From Bryobacterales bacterium (lineage in GTDB: Bacteria > Acidobacteriota > Terriglobia > Bryobacterales > Bryobacteraceae): DNA of 45,764 nt. Positions within the stretch are counted from its first letter, which is position 1, and each line of letters begins with the position of its first letter. Positions 26,785 to 34,355 of the stretch are shown in pieces. A program made the translations under genes and the position numbers. Below the pieces are notes generated by a model. The model saw only the letters and a program-made list of their open reading frames with translations. It searched no databases and was not told the DNA's origin. The DNA lies in contig PLEX01000171.1 of NCBI GenBank assembly GCA_003136575.1, positions 1-45,764 of the forward strand. Direction: 5' to 3'.

Positions 26785-27761
26785 GATGTCGCTCCCGTGG
26801 TGGCCGGAGCCGCGTCGGCAGGCTTGACTTCGGACTTAGTCAGATCGAGGAAGATCTCTTCGAGCGATTCGCCGACCGTGCGGAGTTCGTTCAGATCCCA
26901 GCCGGATTGGACGATGGCGCGCGCCAGATCGGGACGCACGGTGTATTGCTCCAGTGCCTCGATCTCAAATGCCACGGAGCCTTCGGGCGCGTCGCGGCCG
27001 ATCACTTTGGCGACGCCCGGAACCAATTCGAGCCGCTGGCGGACTTCCGGTTCCGGCGCGCCGGCAACCTGAACGGCCACCATTTCCCCGCCCTGCCGCC
27101 GCCGATGCAGATTGGCTACGGAATCGACCGCTACGATCTGGCCGTCATTAATAATGATGACTTTGCTGCAGGACTGCTCGACTTCCGACAGAATGTGCGT
27201 GCTGAGGATGATCGTGTGATCGCCCGCAAGGCTGGCGATCAACTGCCGGGCCTCGCGCTGCTGCTCGGGATCGAGGCCCGAGGTGGGTTCGTCGAGGATC
27301 AGCACCGGCGGATTGTGAATAATGGCTTGAGCGATGCCGACGCGCTGCCTGTAGCCCTTCGAGAGCTTGCCGATAATGGTATTCGCGACGCTGCCGAGGG
27401 CGGTGCGCTCGATCACTTCGCCCACGCGCTTAGCGACGTCGGGAGAAGCGATGCCCTTCAGTTTCGCGACGAACGTGAGATAGCCAGATACCTCCATTTC
27501 CGGGTAAAGCGGCGGGGTTTCCGGAAGGTAGCCGATGTGCTTCCGCACATCGAGAGACTGGTCAACGACATCGAAACCGGCGACGCTGGCTTTGCCCGAA
27601 GTGGGGGGCAAAAAGCAGGTGAGGACGCGCATCGTGGTGGTTTTCCCGGCGCCGTTCTTGCCGAGGAAACCAACGATTTCGCCCTTGCCGACTTCGAAGG
27701 AAATATTATTGACCGCAACGTGGCGAGCGTATCGCTTGGTCAGGCCTTCGACTTTGATCAT
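26781..27761 (-). CDS. ABC transporter ATP-binding protein (GldA/CcmA-like)
   Basis: A 326-residue ATPase. Walker A GKNGAGKTTTMR, Q-loop YLPETPPLYPEM, signature KLSKGYRQRVGIAQ, Walker B VLILDEPTSGLDP and H-loop ILSTHILSEVE are all present, so it should be active. A C-terminal extension of about 90 residues is of the kind found in GldA-like ATPases. The longer frame to 27836 has no support; the ATG at 27761 gives the canonical start MIKVEGLTKRYARH. First gene of the four-gene cassette that runs to 23272. Confidence 0.93.
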   Translation of the reverse strand: MIKVEGLTKRYARHVAVNNISFEVGKGEIVGFLGKNGAGKTTTMRVLTCFLPPTSGKASVAGFDVVDQSLDVRKHIGYLPETPPLYPEMEVSGYLTFVAKLKGIASPDVAKRVGEVIERTALGSVANTIIGKLSKGYRQRVGIAQAIIHNPPVLILDEPTSGLDPEQQREARQLIASLAGDHTIILSTHILSEVEQSCSKVIIINDGQIVAVDSVANLHRRRQGGEMVAVQVAGAPEPEVRQRLELVPGVAKVIGRDAPEGSVAFEIEALEQYTVRPDLARAIVQSGWDLNELRTVGESLEEIFLDLTKSEVKPADAAPATTGATS

Positions 27762-27952
27762 AGAAGTATGTATTGACGGATAAACCGCGCCAGGGTTACG
27801 GATTTTAAGATCCGGAACACCGGCGCAAACCATCATACCAGGGGGGGTGCGTTGGGCGGGAGAGCGGTCGGCGGGGAGCTGGAACCGGTTCGCGACGGGT
27901 GCCGCGCCGTTGTGATTTATTCAGACGGATTCGGCTTCGGACCGTCCGTAGC

Positions 27953-28621
27953 TCAGGCGGCGCTTCGGGCGGAAGAAGCGCGCTGCCGTAAGGCCGCAAG
28001 ATGACAGAGCCGCGGTGTTTCGATTCCACACTCGCATTGATCTTTCACGATCTCAGCCGAAAGGCCGGTCGGCCGACCGTCCACCATTAACCTGCCCGCG
28101 TGGACTTCCGCCCGTTCGGTGGCCGAGTCGAGGTGAAGGCCGTCGTGCACTTCGCATTCCCGCGCCACGACTCGGCCATCCCATCCGCATAGCTGCTCAA
28201 AGAGTGGAAGGCCAAAGGCTCTCCACAGCAGATCCCTGTCGGGGGATGCGAGCGGCAGGTCGACGGGTGAGTCGAGAGACGAAAGCACGACTATCGCAAG
28301 TTTCAGGCTGGGCAAATCGAGATGGCCGCGCAGCTTTCGTTCGGCAAACGCCAAAACCGTGCTCGCCGGGAGCGCCAATGCATCGGGCGCATAGTTTCGA
28401 AGGCCGGAAAAGTCGCCAGGCTCGAAGATTTTCGTGTTAGGGCCGGCATGGAAGGCCACGTCGATCACCGCGAGGCGCGCGGGCACGGAGAGGGGAAAGC
28501 GCAAGGTCTCCCTGCCGCGGCGGCCAGGGATGTCAAAGGCGTCAGCGGACGGACGCTGCCGGAGCCGGAAAGAAGGAAATGTCACGGTGAGCGTTATTGG
28601 GATAGTGCGACGGCGGCCCAC
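27953..28621 (-). CDS. Hypothetical protein, possible AMP-ligase-associated
   Basis: A 222-residue protein with protein-like composition but no domain I can place with confidence. Readable stretches include FDIPGRRGRETLRFPLSVP, NTKIFEPGDFSGLRNYAPDA and SPDRDLLWRAFGLPLFEQL followed by CGWDGRVVARECEVHDGLH. The C-terminal CECGIETPRL looks like the Cys-rich end seen in acyl-adenylate ligase relatives. A GTG at 28585 is an alternative start. It is alone, divergent from the BrnTA pair. The conserved-looking FGLPLFEQL...CGWDG and CxCG pattern makes it more likely real than a shadow. Confidence 0.55.
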   Translation of the reverse strand: MGRRRTIPITLTVTFPSFRLRQRPSADAFDIPGRRGRETLRFPLSVPARLAVIDVAFHAGPNTKIFEPGDFSGLRNYAPDALALPASTVLAFAERKLRGHLDLPSLKLAIVVLSSLDSPVDLPLASPDRDLLWRAFGLPLFEQLCGWDGRVVARECEVHDGLHLDSATERAEVHAGRLMVDGRPTGLSAEIVKDQCECGIETPRLCHLAALRQRASSARSAA

Positions 28622-28760
28622 GATTTCTCAACTATCTTGTGGACTTCAGGTAGCGTTCGCGGATTGACTCAAACCCGGGTACCTCGGGCTGAATACATAT
28701 CTACCCGGCTCTGGCGTGCGGGCCGGAGTGACTGCGTCTGTCATGGCTGGGACACGTTAG

Positions 28761-28783
28761 GCGTGATACGATGCGTGATACGG
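28761..28783 (+). promoter_or_regulatory. Tandem 10-bp repeat before brnT, candidate operator
   Basis: GCGTGATACG occurs at 28761-28770 and again at 28773-28782, ending one base before the brnT ATG (28784). The first unit also contains an extended -10-like TGaTACGAT. BrnA antitoxins repress their own operons through DNA binding near the promoter, so this repeat is a reasonable operator candidate. Position and spacing are seen; the role is inferred. Confidence 0.5.
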
Positions 28784-29074
28784 ATGTTGTTTGAATGGGA
28801 CGCTGGCAAGGACCGCTCGAACCGGAGAAAGCACAGCGGACTCGATTTTGAGACTGCCGCATTGGTATTCGCGGATTCCAATTGCCGCTCCAGGATCGAA
28901 CGCATCGTCGGCCACGAAGTCCGCTGGCAGACCGTTGGACTGGTAGGTGGCCAGTTGCTGATCGTTGCTCATACGTGGGAGGAACAAAATGGAGAAGAAA
29001 TCGTACGCATCATTTCGGCCCGCAAAGCTAGTAAGAGTGAAGGCCGCGGATATTTTCAACAAGTCTCTGAGTAA
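28784..29074 (+). CDS. brnT: BrnT-family ribonuclease toxin
   Basis: A 96-residue RelE-fold RNase toxin of type II systems. It starts MLFEWDAGKDRSNRRKHSGL, matching the family FEWDxxKxxxNxxKHG. The middle VFADSNCRSRIERIVGHEVR corresponds to the usual F-D-P-...-R core, and IVRIISARKASKSEGRGY is the RIISAR motif near the C-terminus. The partner antitoxin follows and overlaps by 86 bases in another frame, longer than the few bases I would expect for brnTA. The gene looks intact, unlike the other toxin-antitoxin genes here. ATG at 28784 chosen because it starts the family motif. Confidence 0.85.
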   Translation: MLFEWDAGKDRSNRRKHSGLDFETAALVFADSNCRSRIERIVGHEVRWQTVGLVGGQLLIVAHTWEEQNGEEIVRIISARKASKSEGRGYFQQVSE

Positions 29075-29336
29075 ACGGCAGATGGCGCTCATAGCCCGAT
29101 TGAAGGAAATGCCCGATGCGGAAATCGACTATTCCGACATTCCCCAGCTTACCGATGCGCAGCTGGATGAGATGGTGCGCGGAAAGTCTCATCGCTCGCC
29201 GAAGCAGCTTATCAGCGTGCGTCTGGAGCCGGAAGTGCTGCAGTGGCTGCGCGATTTCGGCCCCGGGTATCTGACCCGGGTGAACGATATTTTACGTACT
29301 GTCATGCAGCAGGCGCGAAAGCGGAAGTCGCGTTGA
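28989..29336 (+). CDS. brnA: BrnA-family antitoxin
   Basis: A 115-residue partner of BrnT. The C-terminal half is the ribbon-helix-helix-like BrnA domain: KQLISVRLEPEVLQWLRDFG then GYLTRVNDILRTVMQQARKR. The linker EIDYSDIPQLTDAQLDEMV is also family-like. The ATG at 28989 has an excellent ribosome-binding site, GGGAGG, ending 5 bases upstream and inside the brnT coding region; this favours it over the upstream in-frame start at 28965. It should neutralise BrnT and repress the operon. Confidence 0.85.
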   Translation: MEKKSYASFRPAKLVRVKAADIFNKSLSKRQMALIARLKEMPDAEIDYSDIPQLTDAQLDEMVRGKSHRSPKQLISVRLEPEVLQWLRDFGPGYLTRVNDILRTVMQQARKRKSR

Positions 29337-29382
29337 ATTGCGCACGTTGCAGGTGCCCGACACCCATCCGCTAAATTAAGCC

Positions 29383-30090
29383 TTGGCGCAATTCATCACT
29401 CTTCCTCCCGTTTATCCGATTCTCGATACCGCGACACTCGACCGGCTCGGCCTCGACTGGGTTAGCGCGGCCGAAGCGCTGATAGAGGGCGGCGCGCAGA
29501 TCCTCCAGATTCGGCATAAGAGCTTCTGGTCGCGCGACGCGTTCTCTCTCGCGGAGAAGATCACCGGGCTATGTCGATCGGGCGAGTTGCTGTTCGTCAT
29601 TAACGATCGGGCGGTTTACGCGGCGCTGCTGGGCGCGGCTTTGCATGTCGGACAAGAGGATTTGACGCCGGCCGACGCGCGGCGCGTCATCGGTGAGGCG
29701 GCGATTCTGGGGCATTCCACGCACAGCCCGGAGCAGATGAAGGAGGCCGAGATCTGGGTGGCCGCTGCCGGATCAACAAACCCCGCTAGGGGGCAAGGCG
29801 GACGTTCCAGCCTTATAGACTATCTTGCCTTCGGCCCCGTCTTCCCGACTGTCTCCAAAGAACGCCCCGATCCAACCGTGGGAATCGCCGGCCTGAAGGC
29901 CGTCCGAGCTCTCACCAGGAAGCCTCTTGTTGCTATTGGCGGCATCACGCGCGACAATGCTTTCACCTGCTGGAATGCTGGTGCGGACTCGGTCGCGGTG
30001 ATAGCCGACCTGTATCCCAACCCGTGTACGAAAATAACGCTTCGAGATCGGATGACTGAATGGCAAAGGCTGGCGGCATCGAAAAAGTGA
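29383..30090 (+). CDS. thiE: Thiamine-phosphate synthase, with an inserted segment (thiE copy 1)
   Basis: Joins HMP-PP and HET-P to thiamine phosphate. The 235-residue TIM barrel has IQIRHKSF-type substrate residues, VINDRAVYAALLGAALHVGQ, GHSTHSPEQM, AFGPVFPTVSKERPDPTVG and VAIGGITRDNAF. A stretch of about 14 residues (29773-29814, STNPARGQGGRSSL) interrupts the region before the DYLAFGPVF strand; the decayed second copy at 37019 lacks it, so it is likely a later insertion. The start is TTG at 29383; no ATG lies nearby, and the second copy keeps the same TTG context (CTAAATTA upstream). The 3' 245 bp are about 97 percent identical to the second copy. Confidence 0.85.
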   Translation: MAQFITLPPVYPILDTATLDRLGLDWVSAAEALIEGGAQILQIRHKSFWSRDAFSLAEKITGLCRSGELLFVINDRAVYAALLGAALHVGQEDLTPADARRVIGEAAILGHSTHSPEQMKEAEIWVAAAGSTNPARGQGGRSSLIDYLAFGPVFPTVSKERPDPTVGIAGLKAVRALTRKPLVAIGGITRDNAFTCWNAGADSVAVIADLYPNPCTKITLRDRMTEWQRLAASKK

Positions 30091-30160
30091 ACGCCACTTG
30101 TGGTGGGTTCCGTGACCGGCTCCGCGATATTCATCCTGAGCGTCGATCCTTTGCCCGGCT
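30061..30160 (+). pseudogene. 5' remnant of an APC permease gene (copy 1)
   Basis: Immediately after thiE the DNA still resembles the start of the permease at 37499. ATGGCAAAGGCTGGCGGCAT (30061) is identical to that gene's start. After a gap, the sequence around 30097-30152 (CCGGCTCCGCGATATTCATC, GAGCGTCGAT) aligns to the permease segment encoding MIGSGIFIVSAD. The middle of the N-terminus is deleted and the rest of the gene is missing. In this copy thiE survives and the permease is lost. Confidence 0.7.
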
Positions 30161-30190
30161 GGTGTGTCCCTGCCCACTGCGCCCCGGGGG

Positions 30191-30796
30191 CTATCGCGCC
30201 GCCGCGTCCACCCCGAAACAGTATGCGGTAGGCTGCTGGTCCTTCGACTGGATCGCGAACGCGTATTCGCCGGGGGCGAGCGGAGCCGTCGGCGTAATCT
30301 TCAGCGAAGCCTGACCATACTTCGTAAACGACATTTCCAGTTGCTTGCTCTGCAGGTCGCTCTTGCTCCGCGATCCCATGAAGCCGACACCGGTAATCAG
30401 CAATTGCCGCTTTCCTTTATCGACCTTCAGCGGATACAGCAGCACAAGTGTCGCGGGATCCACATCGTGATTCTCCAGTCTCACAACGGCTTCAATCCGC
30501 GCACCAGCCACAACCCGAATCGGCGAGCGATCCTTCTGAATCTCGTACGACACACCCATACCTCCGAGCCCCATCAGCCTGGTGTGCGCGCCCACCCCTA
30601 CAGGCTGGCGTTCCAGCGGCTCAAGGCTTCCGGCTGGGTCGAGCAGAAAGAAAGAATTTACATATTCCGGTTCCGTGGATTTGGCCGCTTCCTGTGCCAC
30701 TGCCGCGCCCACATATGCCAACGCCAAAACGACGCTGGCCGATAAAATCCACCACGCCGCCGTTCCGCGCGGCCCGATCCTTATTTGTCTTGTCAT
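30191..30796 (-). CDS. Secreted or membrane-anchored hypothetical protein
   Basis: A 201-residue protein with an N-terminal hydrophobic segment (AAWWILSASVVLALAYVGAA) that is either a signal peptide or an anchor, then AQEAAKST. The mature part is beta-rich (SYEIQKDRSPIRVVAGARIE, GKRQLLITGVGFMGSRSKSD) and ends with LAPGEYAFAIQSKDQQP, like beta-sandwich proteins of unknown role. A strong AGGAGG ribosome-binding site precedes the ATG at 30796. No family recognised. Confidence 0.75.
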   Translation of the reverse strand: MTRQIRIGPRGTAAWWILSASVVLALAYVGAAVAQEAAKSTEPEYVNSFFLLDPAGSLEPLERQPVGVGAHTRLMGLGGMGVSYEIQKDRSPIRVVAGARIEAVVRLENHDVDPATLVLLYPLKVDKGKRQLLITGVGFMGSRSKSDLQSKQLEMSFTKYGQASLKITPTAPLAPGEYAFAIQSKDQQPTAYCFGVDAAAR

Positions 30797-30808
30797 ATAA
30801 ACCTCCTC

Positions 30809-30830
30809 TTCAATTCCCGTTCAATTCCCG
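30809..30830 (-). repeat. Tandem TTCAATTCCCG repeat upstream of the 30191-30796 gene
   Basis: An 11-bp unit occurs twice in direct tandem (30809-30819 and 30820-30830), just upstream of the ribosome-binding site of the minus-strand gene and within the divergent promoter region of the ECF sigma gene. It could be a regulator-binding site; position only. Confidence 0.35.
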
Positions 30831-30973
30831 AAATTCAACGCTCCACCGCTGGGCGGACGTGATAAAATTCGACCATGCCAAAGGGCCGTAACGGCCTTAA
30901 TTAACTTCGCGTCCCCATACTCGGCATGCAAGGCCTTTATGGATAATTGCGCGAACCGTCCCGAAAAACCGTC

Positions 30974-31621
30974 ATGGCCGATTCGACTGAAGCAACGGCA
31001 ACGCGTCCCGCGCCGGTAAATCGCGCGGCCAGGCGCCTGATCGACGATGCGTTCAGTCTTGCCTACGAGGAACTGCGCCGCATTGCGTCTTCCGTCCGCA
31101 GTCGGGAAGCGAGCTTTACCCTCAACTCCACGGCTCTCGTCAACGAGGCGTGGATAAAGCTCAAGGATTCTCCGCAACTCGCCGGCATCCCGACGCCGCA
31201 CTTCAAGGCGATCGTCGCCCGCGCCATGCGCCAGATTCTCGTCGACGCCGCACGTCGCAGGAACGCCCGGAAGCGAGGTGATGGAGAAGGCGCCGCTCTC
31301 GTGCCGATGGAATTCATCGCCGCCGCTCCCGATTTTTCCGATGTGGAACTTCTCTCCCTGGATTCCGCGATCGCCGAATTGGAGCAAATGAGTCCCCGCC
31401 AGGTGCAGGTTGTCGATTGCATCTCGTTTGCGGGTTTCAGCGTTTCGGAAACCGCCGAACTTCTCCAGGTTTCCGAATCTTCGGTGGATCGGGACAATCG
31501 CTCCGCAAGAGCCTGGTTGAAGAGCCGGATTCAACCCAACCTGACTCAACCCACACTGGCTCAACCCGGCCCCTCGCAGCCCAAGCCTACCCAGCCCCCC
31601 TTGCAATCCGCCGACGACTAA
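30974..31621 (+). CDS. ECF-type RNA polymerase sigma factor (TIGR02999-like)
   Basis: A 215-residue sigma-70-like factor of the group found next to Ser/Thr kinases in Acidobacteriota and Planctomycetota. The region-2 core is visible in YEELRRIASSVRSREASF, STALVNEAWIKLKDSPQ and HFKAIVARAMRQILVDAARR. Region 4 is in LEQMSPRQVQVVDCISFAGF and SVSETAELLQVSESSVDRD. The last 30 residues form a Pro/Gln-rich tail with four xQP repeats (LTQP, LAQP, PSQP, PTQP), unusual for the group. Start at ATG 30974 rather than a TTG at 30947. The kinase starts 4 bases after its stop, so the two are co-transcribed. Confidence 0.88.
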   Translation: MADSTEATATRPAPVNRAARRLIDDAFSLAYEELRRIASSVRSREASFTLNSTALVNEAWIKLKDSPQLAGIPTPHFKAIVARAMRQILVDAARRRNARKRGDGEGAALVPMEFIAAAPDFSDVELLSLDSAIAELEQMSPRQVQVVDCISFAGFSVSETAELLQVSESSVDRDNRSARAWLKSRIQPNLTQPTLAQPGPSQPKPTQPPLQSADD

Positions 31622-31625
31622 TCCC

Positions 31626-34235
31626 ATGGACCGAGCGCGCTGGGAGCAAATACAATCCGTCTTTCACGAAGCGCTCGCGCATCCGCCCGACGAGCGCATG
31701 GTCTGGCTCGAATCCGCCTGCCGCGAAGATCGCCAGTTGAAGACCGAAGTGCTGGCGATGCTGGAGGCGGACGCCGGCGGCGGCTCCCTTCTGGATCGAG
31801 GCCTGTCCGACATGGTTTACAAGACGGTTGCCACGCCTTTCGATCCGGTCGCTTCGCGCGAGTTTGGACCTTATCGCCTGCGCAGGATTCTGGGCGAGGG
31901 CGGAATGGGTGTCGTATGGCTCGCCGAACGCAAGGATGCGGGGAATCCCGTGGCGATCAAATTCCTGCCACACGCGACTCTTTCACCTTCGCGGCTGGAG
32001 CGCTTCGCGCAGGAAATCCGGATGTTGGCGAAGCTCAAACACCCCTGTATCGCGCGGCTGTACGATGCGGGCACTCTGCCCGATGGAACACCCTGGTTCG
32101 TCATGGAATACGTGGAAGGTGTGGGGCTCACGGCGTACTGCCGCGAACGGAAGCCCACGCTCGACGGACATCTGCGCCTCTTTCGCTCCATCTGCGAAGC
32201 GGTTCGCTACGCTCAGGATCACGGTATCACCCATCGCGATCTGAAACCGTCAAACATCGTGGTCGAAGCCGATGGCACACCCCGCCTGCTCGATTTCGGA
32301 ATCGCGCGGGAACTGCGGGATTCCGACGAATCCACCGAGCGTACGCAGCCGGGTCTGCGGTTCCTGTCGCCCGGATATGCGGCGCCGGAATGGTCGCGCG
32401 ATGGCATCGTCGGAACCTATACGGACGTGTATTCCCTCGGGGTAATCCTCTACGAGATGCTCGCCGGGCGACTCCCGTCCGCGCGCGAAGGAAGTACGCC
32501 GGAAAGACCATCGGTTGCCGGGAGTCGGAACCTGAGGAGAGTTTCCCCGGCCGCATGGAACGAGCTCGACGTTCTTTGCCTGAAGGCACTTGAGGAGGAC
32601 CCCGCCAGGCGATATCGCTCGGCCGAAGCGCTGCTGCGGGACGTCGATCATTATGTGAACGGCGAGCCTCTCGAAGCGAAGCCCGACACGTGGCGCTATC
32701 GCGGCGGCAAATTCGTCGGCCGGCATCGCGCCGCCGTCCTGTCGTCCTGCGCCGCTCTCGCGCTGATCGTCTGCCTTACCATAGTTTTCACCGTCCGCCT
32801 GGCGAAAGAGCGCAACGCGGCAGTTGCCGCGGCCGTGCGCACCCAGCGGATCCAGCGGTTCATGCTGAACCTCTTTCAGGGTGACGACAAGGAGGCCGGC
32901 CCCGCAGGCGATCTCCGCGTGGTGACCCTGATCGACCGCGGCGTCACCGACGCGCGCGGCCTCGGCAACGAGCCCGCCGTGCAGGCCGAACTCTACCAGA
33001 CGCTTGGGACCATGTATCAGCGGCTCGGCAAACTGGATCGCGCCGAGTCCCTGCTCCAGTCGGCGCTGAAGGAGCGCAGATCGCTCGCCGAACCCGATTA
33101 CGCGGGGCTTGCGGAAAACCTGATCGCACTCGGCCTGCTGCGGTCCGATCAGGGCAAATCGGACGATGCCACAAAACTGGTGCATGAGGCTTTGGCTGTG
33201 ATTGGCACACATGAATCCGGTGACAGGCCATTGCAGGCAACGGCAAACAGCGCGCTCGGCGAAGTGCTGGCGGAAAGCGGCAAATACGCCGAGGCCGCGG
33301 CAATCCTCAACCGGGTTCTTGCATCTCAGTCGGCGACCGCTCCCAATTCACCCGAACTTTCCGAGACACTCTCCAGCCTTGCCGACGCACAGCTTTATCT
33401 CGGGCATTACGAACTCTCCGATTCCCTGAACCGGCGTGCGCTGGCGATCGACCGGCGGATCTTCGGGGACAACCACCCGCACGTCAGCGACGATCTGGGA
33501 AATATGGCCCAACTGCAGGAAAACTGGGGCCATTATGCGGAGGCCGAACGATACGAACGTCAGGCGCTCGCCGTCACCGAAGCATGGTACGGCAAGGACC
33601 ACCCCGATACGGCGAGGAAAATGACCACCCTGGCAAGCACTCTGATTTACGAGGGGAAGAATCCGGAAGCGGACGATCTTCTCACGCAAGCGCTCGCCAC
33701 GCAGGTAAGGGTATACGGGAACAATAGTCACTGGGTCGCTTACGTCGTGAATCTGCTGGGTGGCATGGCACAACAGCGAAAGGATTTCCCGGCCGCGGAA
33801 ACGGATTTCCGCCGCGCCGCGGACATTTATCGCGCCGCCTATGGCGATGGCAATTACAAAGTTGCCGTCGCGATGGGAAACATTGCCAGTTTGTATTTCA
33901 GTGAAAAACGATACCCGGAGGCGGAACAAATCTTCAGGGAAGTGGTTCAAAGATTCACAAAGATCTATTCTCCCGGCAACATAAATACGGGGCAGCTTGA
34001 AATAAAGCTCGGACGAACCCTGCTTGCCGAAAAACGCTACCGGGAAGCGGAAGCGCAAACGCGAGCCGGCTACGAGGTTCTCATCAAACAGACCAGCCCA
34101 TCGACAAGCTATATCGTCGGTGCCCGCAAGGATCTGGTCGCCATCTACGAGGCCCTCGGCCGGCCGGAGGACGCCCGGAAGTTCCGCGGGGATCTGGCCA
34201 ACGCGCCCGACGCAAAGACCGCCGGCCCAAAGTAA
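31626..34235 (+). CDS. Membrane Ser/Thr protein kinase with TPR repeats
   Basis: An 869-residue kinase co-transcribed with the ECF sigma factor. After a helical N-terminal 80 residues (RARWEQIQSVFHEALAHPPD) the kinase domain starts at about 83: LGEGGMGVVWLAER, VAIKFLP, H203-R-D-L-K-P-S-N, DFGIARE and YAAPEW. One membrane segment lies at about 369-391 (SCAALALIVCLTIVFTV). The remaining half consists of TPR units such as YQTLGTMYQRLGKLDRAESL and LNRRALAIDRRIFGDNHPHV, which should be extracytoplasmic. In such pairs the kinase is thought to control the linked sigma factor (family knowledge). The opposing long ORF 33348-35090 is a shadow. Confidence 0.92.
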   Translation: MDRARWEQIQSVFHEALAHPPDERMVWLESACREDRQLKTEVLAMLEADAGGGSLLDRGLSDMVYKTVATPFDPVASREFGPYRLRRILGEGGMGVVWLAERKDAGNPVAIKFLPHATLSPSRLERFAQEIRMLAKLKHPCIARLYDAGTLPDGTPWFVMEYVEGVGLTAYCRERKPTLDGHLRLFRSICEAVRYAQDHGITHRDLKPSNIVVEADGTPRLLDFGIARELRDSDESTERTQPGLRFLSPGYAAPEWSRDGIVGTYTDVYSLGVILYEMLAGRLPSAREGSTPERPSVAGSRNLRRVSPAAWNELDVLCLKALEEDPARRYRSAEALLRDVDHYVNGEPLEAKPDTWRYRGGKFVGRHRAAVLSSCAALALIVCLTIVFTVRLAKERNAAVAAAVRTQRIQRFMLNLFQGDDKEAGPAGDLRVVTLIDRGVTDARGLGNEPAVQAELYQTLGTMYQRLGKLDRAESLLQSALKERRSLAEPDYAGLAENLIALGLLRSDQGKSDDATKLVHEALAVIGTHESGDRPLQATANSALGEVLAESGKYAEAAAILNRVLASQSATAPNSPELSETLSSLADAQLYLGHYELSDSLNRRALAIDRRIFGDNHPHVSDDLGNMAQLQENWGHYAEAERYERQALAVTEAWYGKDHPDTARKMTTLASTLIYEGKNPEADDLLTQALATQVRVYGNNSHWVAYVVNLLGGMAQQRKDFPAAETDFRRAADIYRAAYGDGNYKVAVAMGNIASLYFSEKRYPEAEQIFREVVQRFTKIYSPGNINTGQLEIKLGRTLLAEKRYREAEAQTRAGYEVLIKQTSPSTSYIVGARKDLVAIYEALGRPEDARKFRGDLANAPDAKTAGPK

Positions 34236-34301
34236 TTCTCCCCTGCCGAAGCGGCCGCCGGCCCTTTCCGTACAAATCTCCGGAATAATCTGACGCCTTT
34301 T

Positions 34302-34318
34302 CTGCGCGGTTTGCGCAG
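34302..34318 (+). other. Hairpin CTGCGC-ggttt-GCGCAG after the kinase gene
   Basis: A 6-bp stem with a 5-base loop, preceded by TTTT and followed by TTTGAGG, in the 120-bp gap between the kinase and the next secreted-protein gene. It may be a weak terminator or part of a promoter read by the linked sigma factor. Confidence 0.35.
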
Positions 34319-34355
34319 TTTGAGGTGAAGAGCAGAAAAAAGGAGAGCACATCGA

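Noticed and set aside
27945-28035. tRNA-like pieces (CCGTAGCTCAGG and TTTCGATTCC)
   Set aside because: The T-stem does not pair, the spacing is wrong, and no acceptor stem can be formed; it lies within the tail of a hypothetical gene.
28322-28783. In-frame upstream extension of brnT (250-codon ORF)
   Set aside because: The extension is antisense to the hypothetical gene at 27953-28621; the BrnT family motif starts exactly at the ATG at 28784.
30874-30903. Nine-codon ORF MPKGRNGLN with a GGCCGT-a-ACGGCC hairpin
   Set aside because: No ribosome-binding site; the sequence is better explained as a hairpin in a divergent intergenic region, and no leader-peptide logic is visible.
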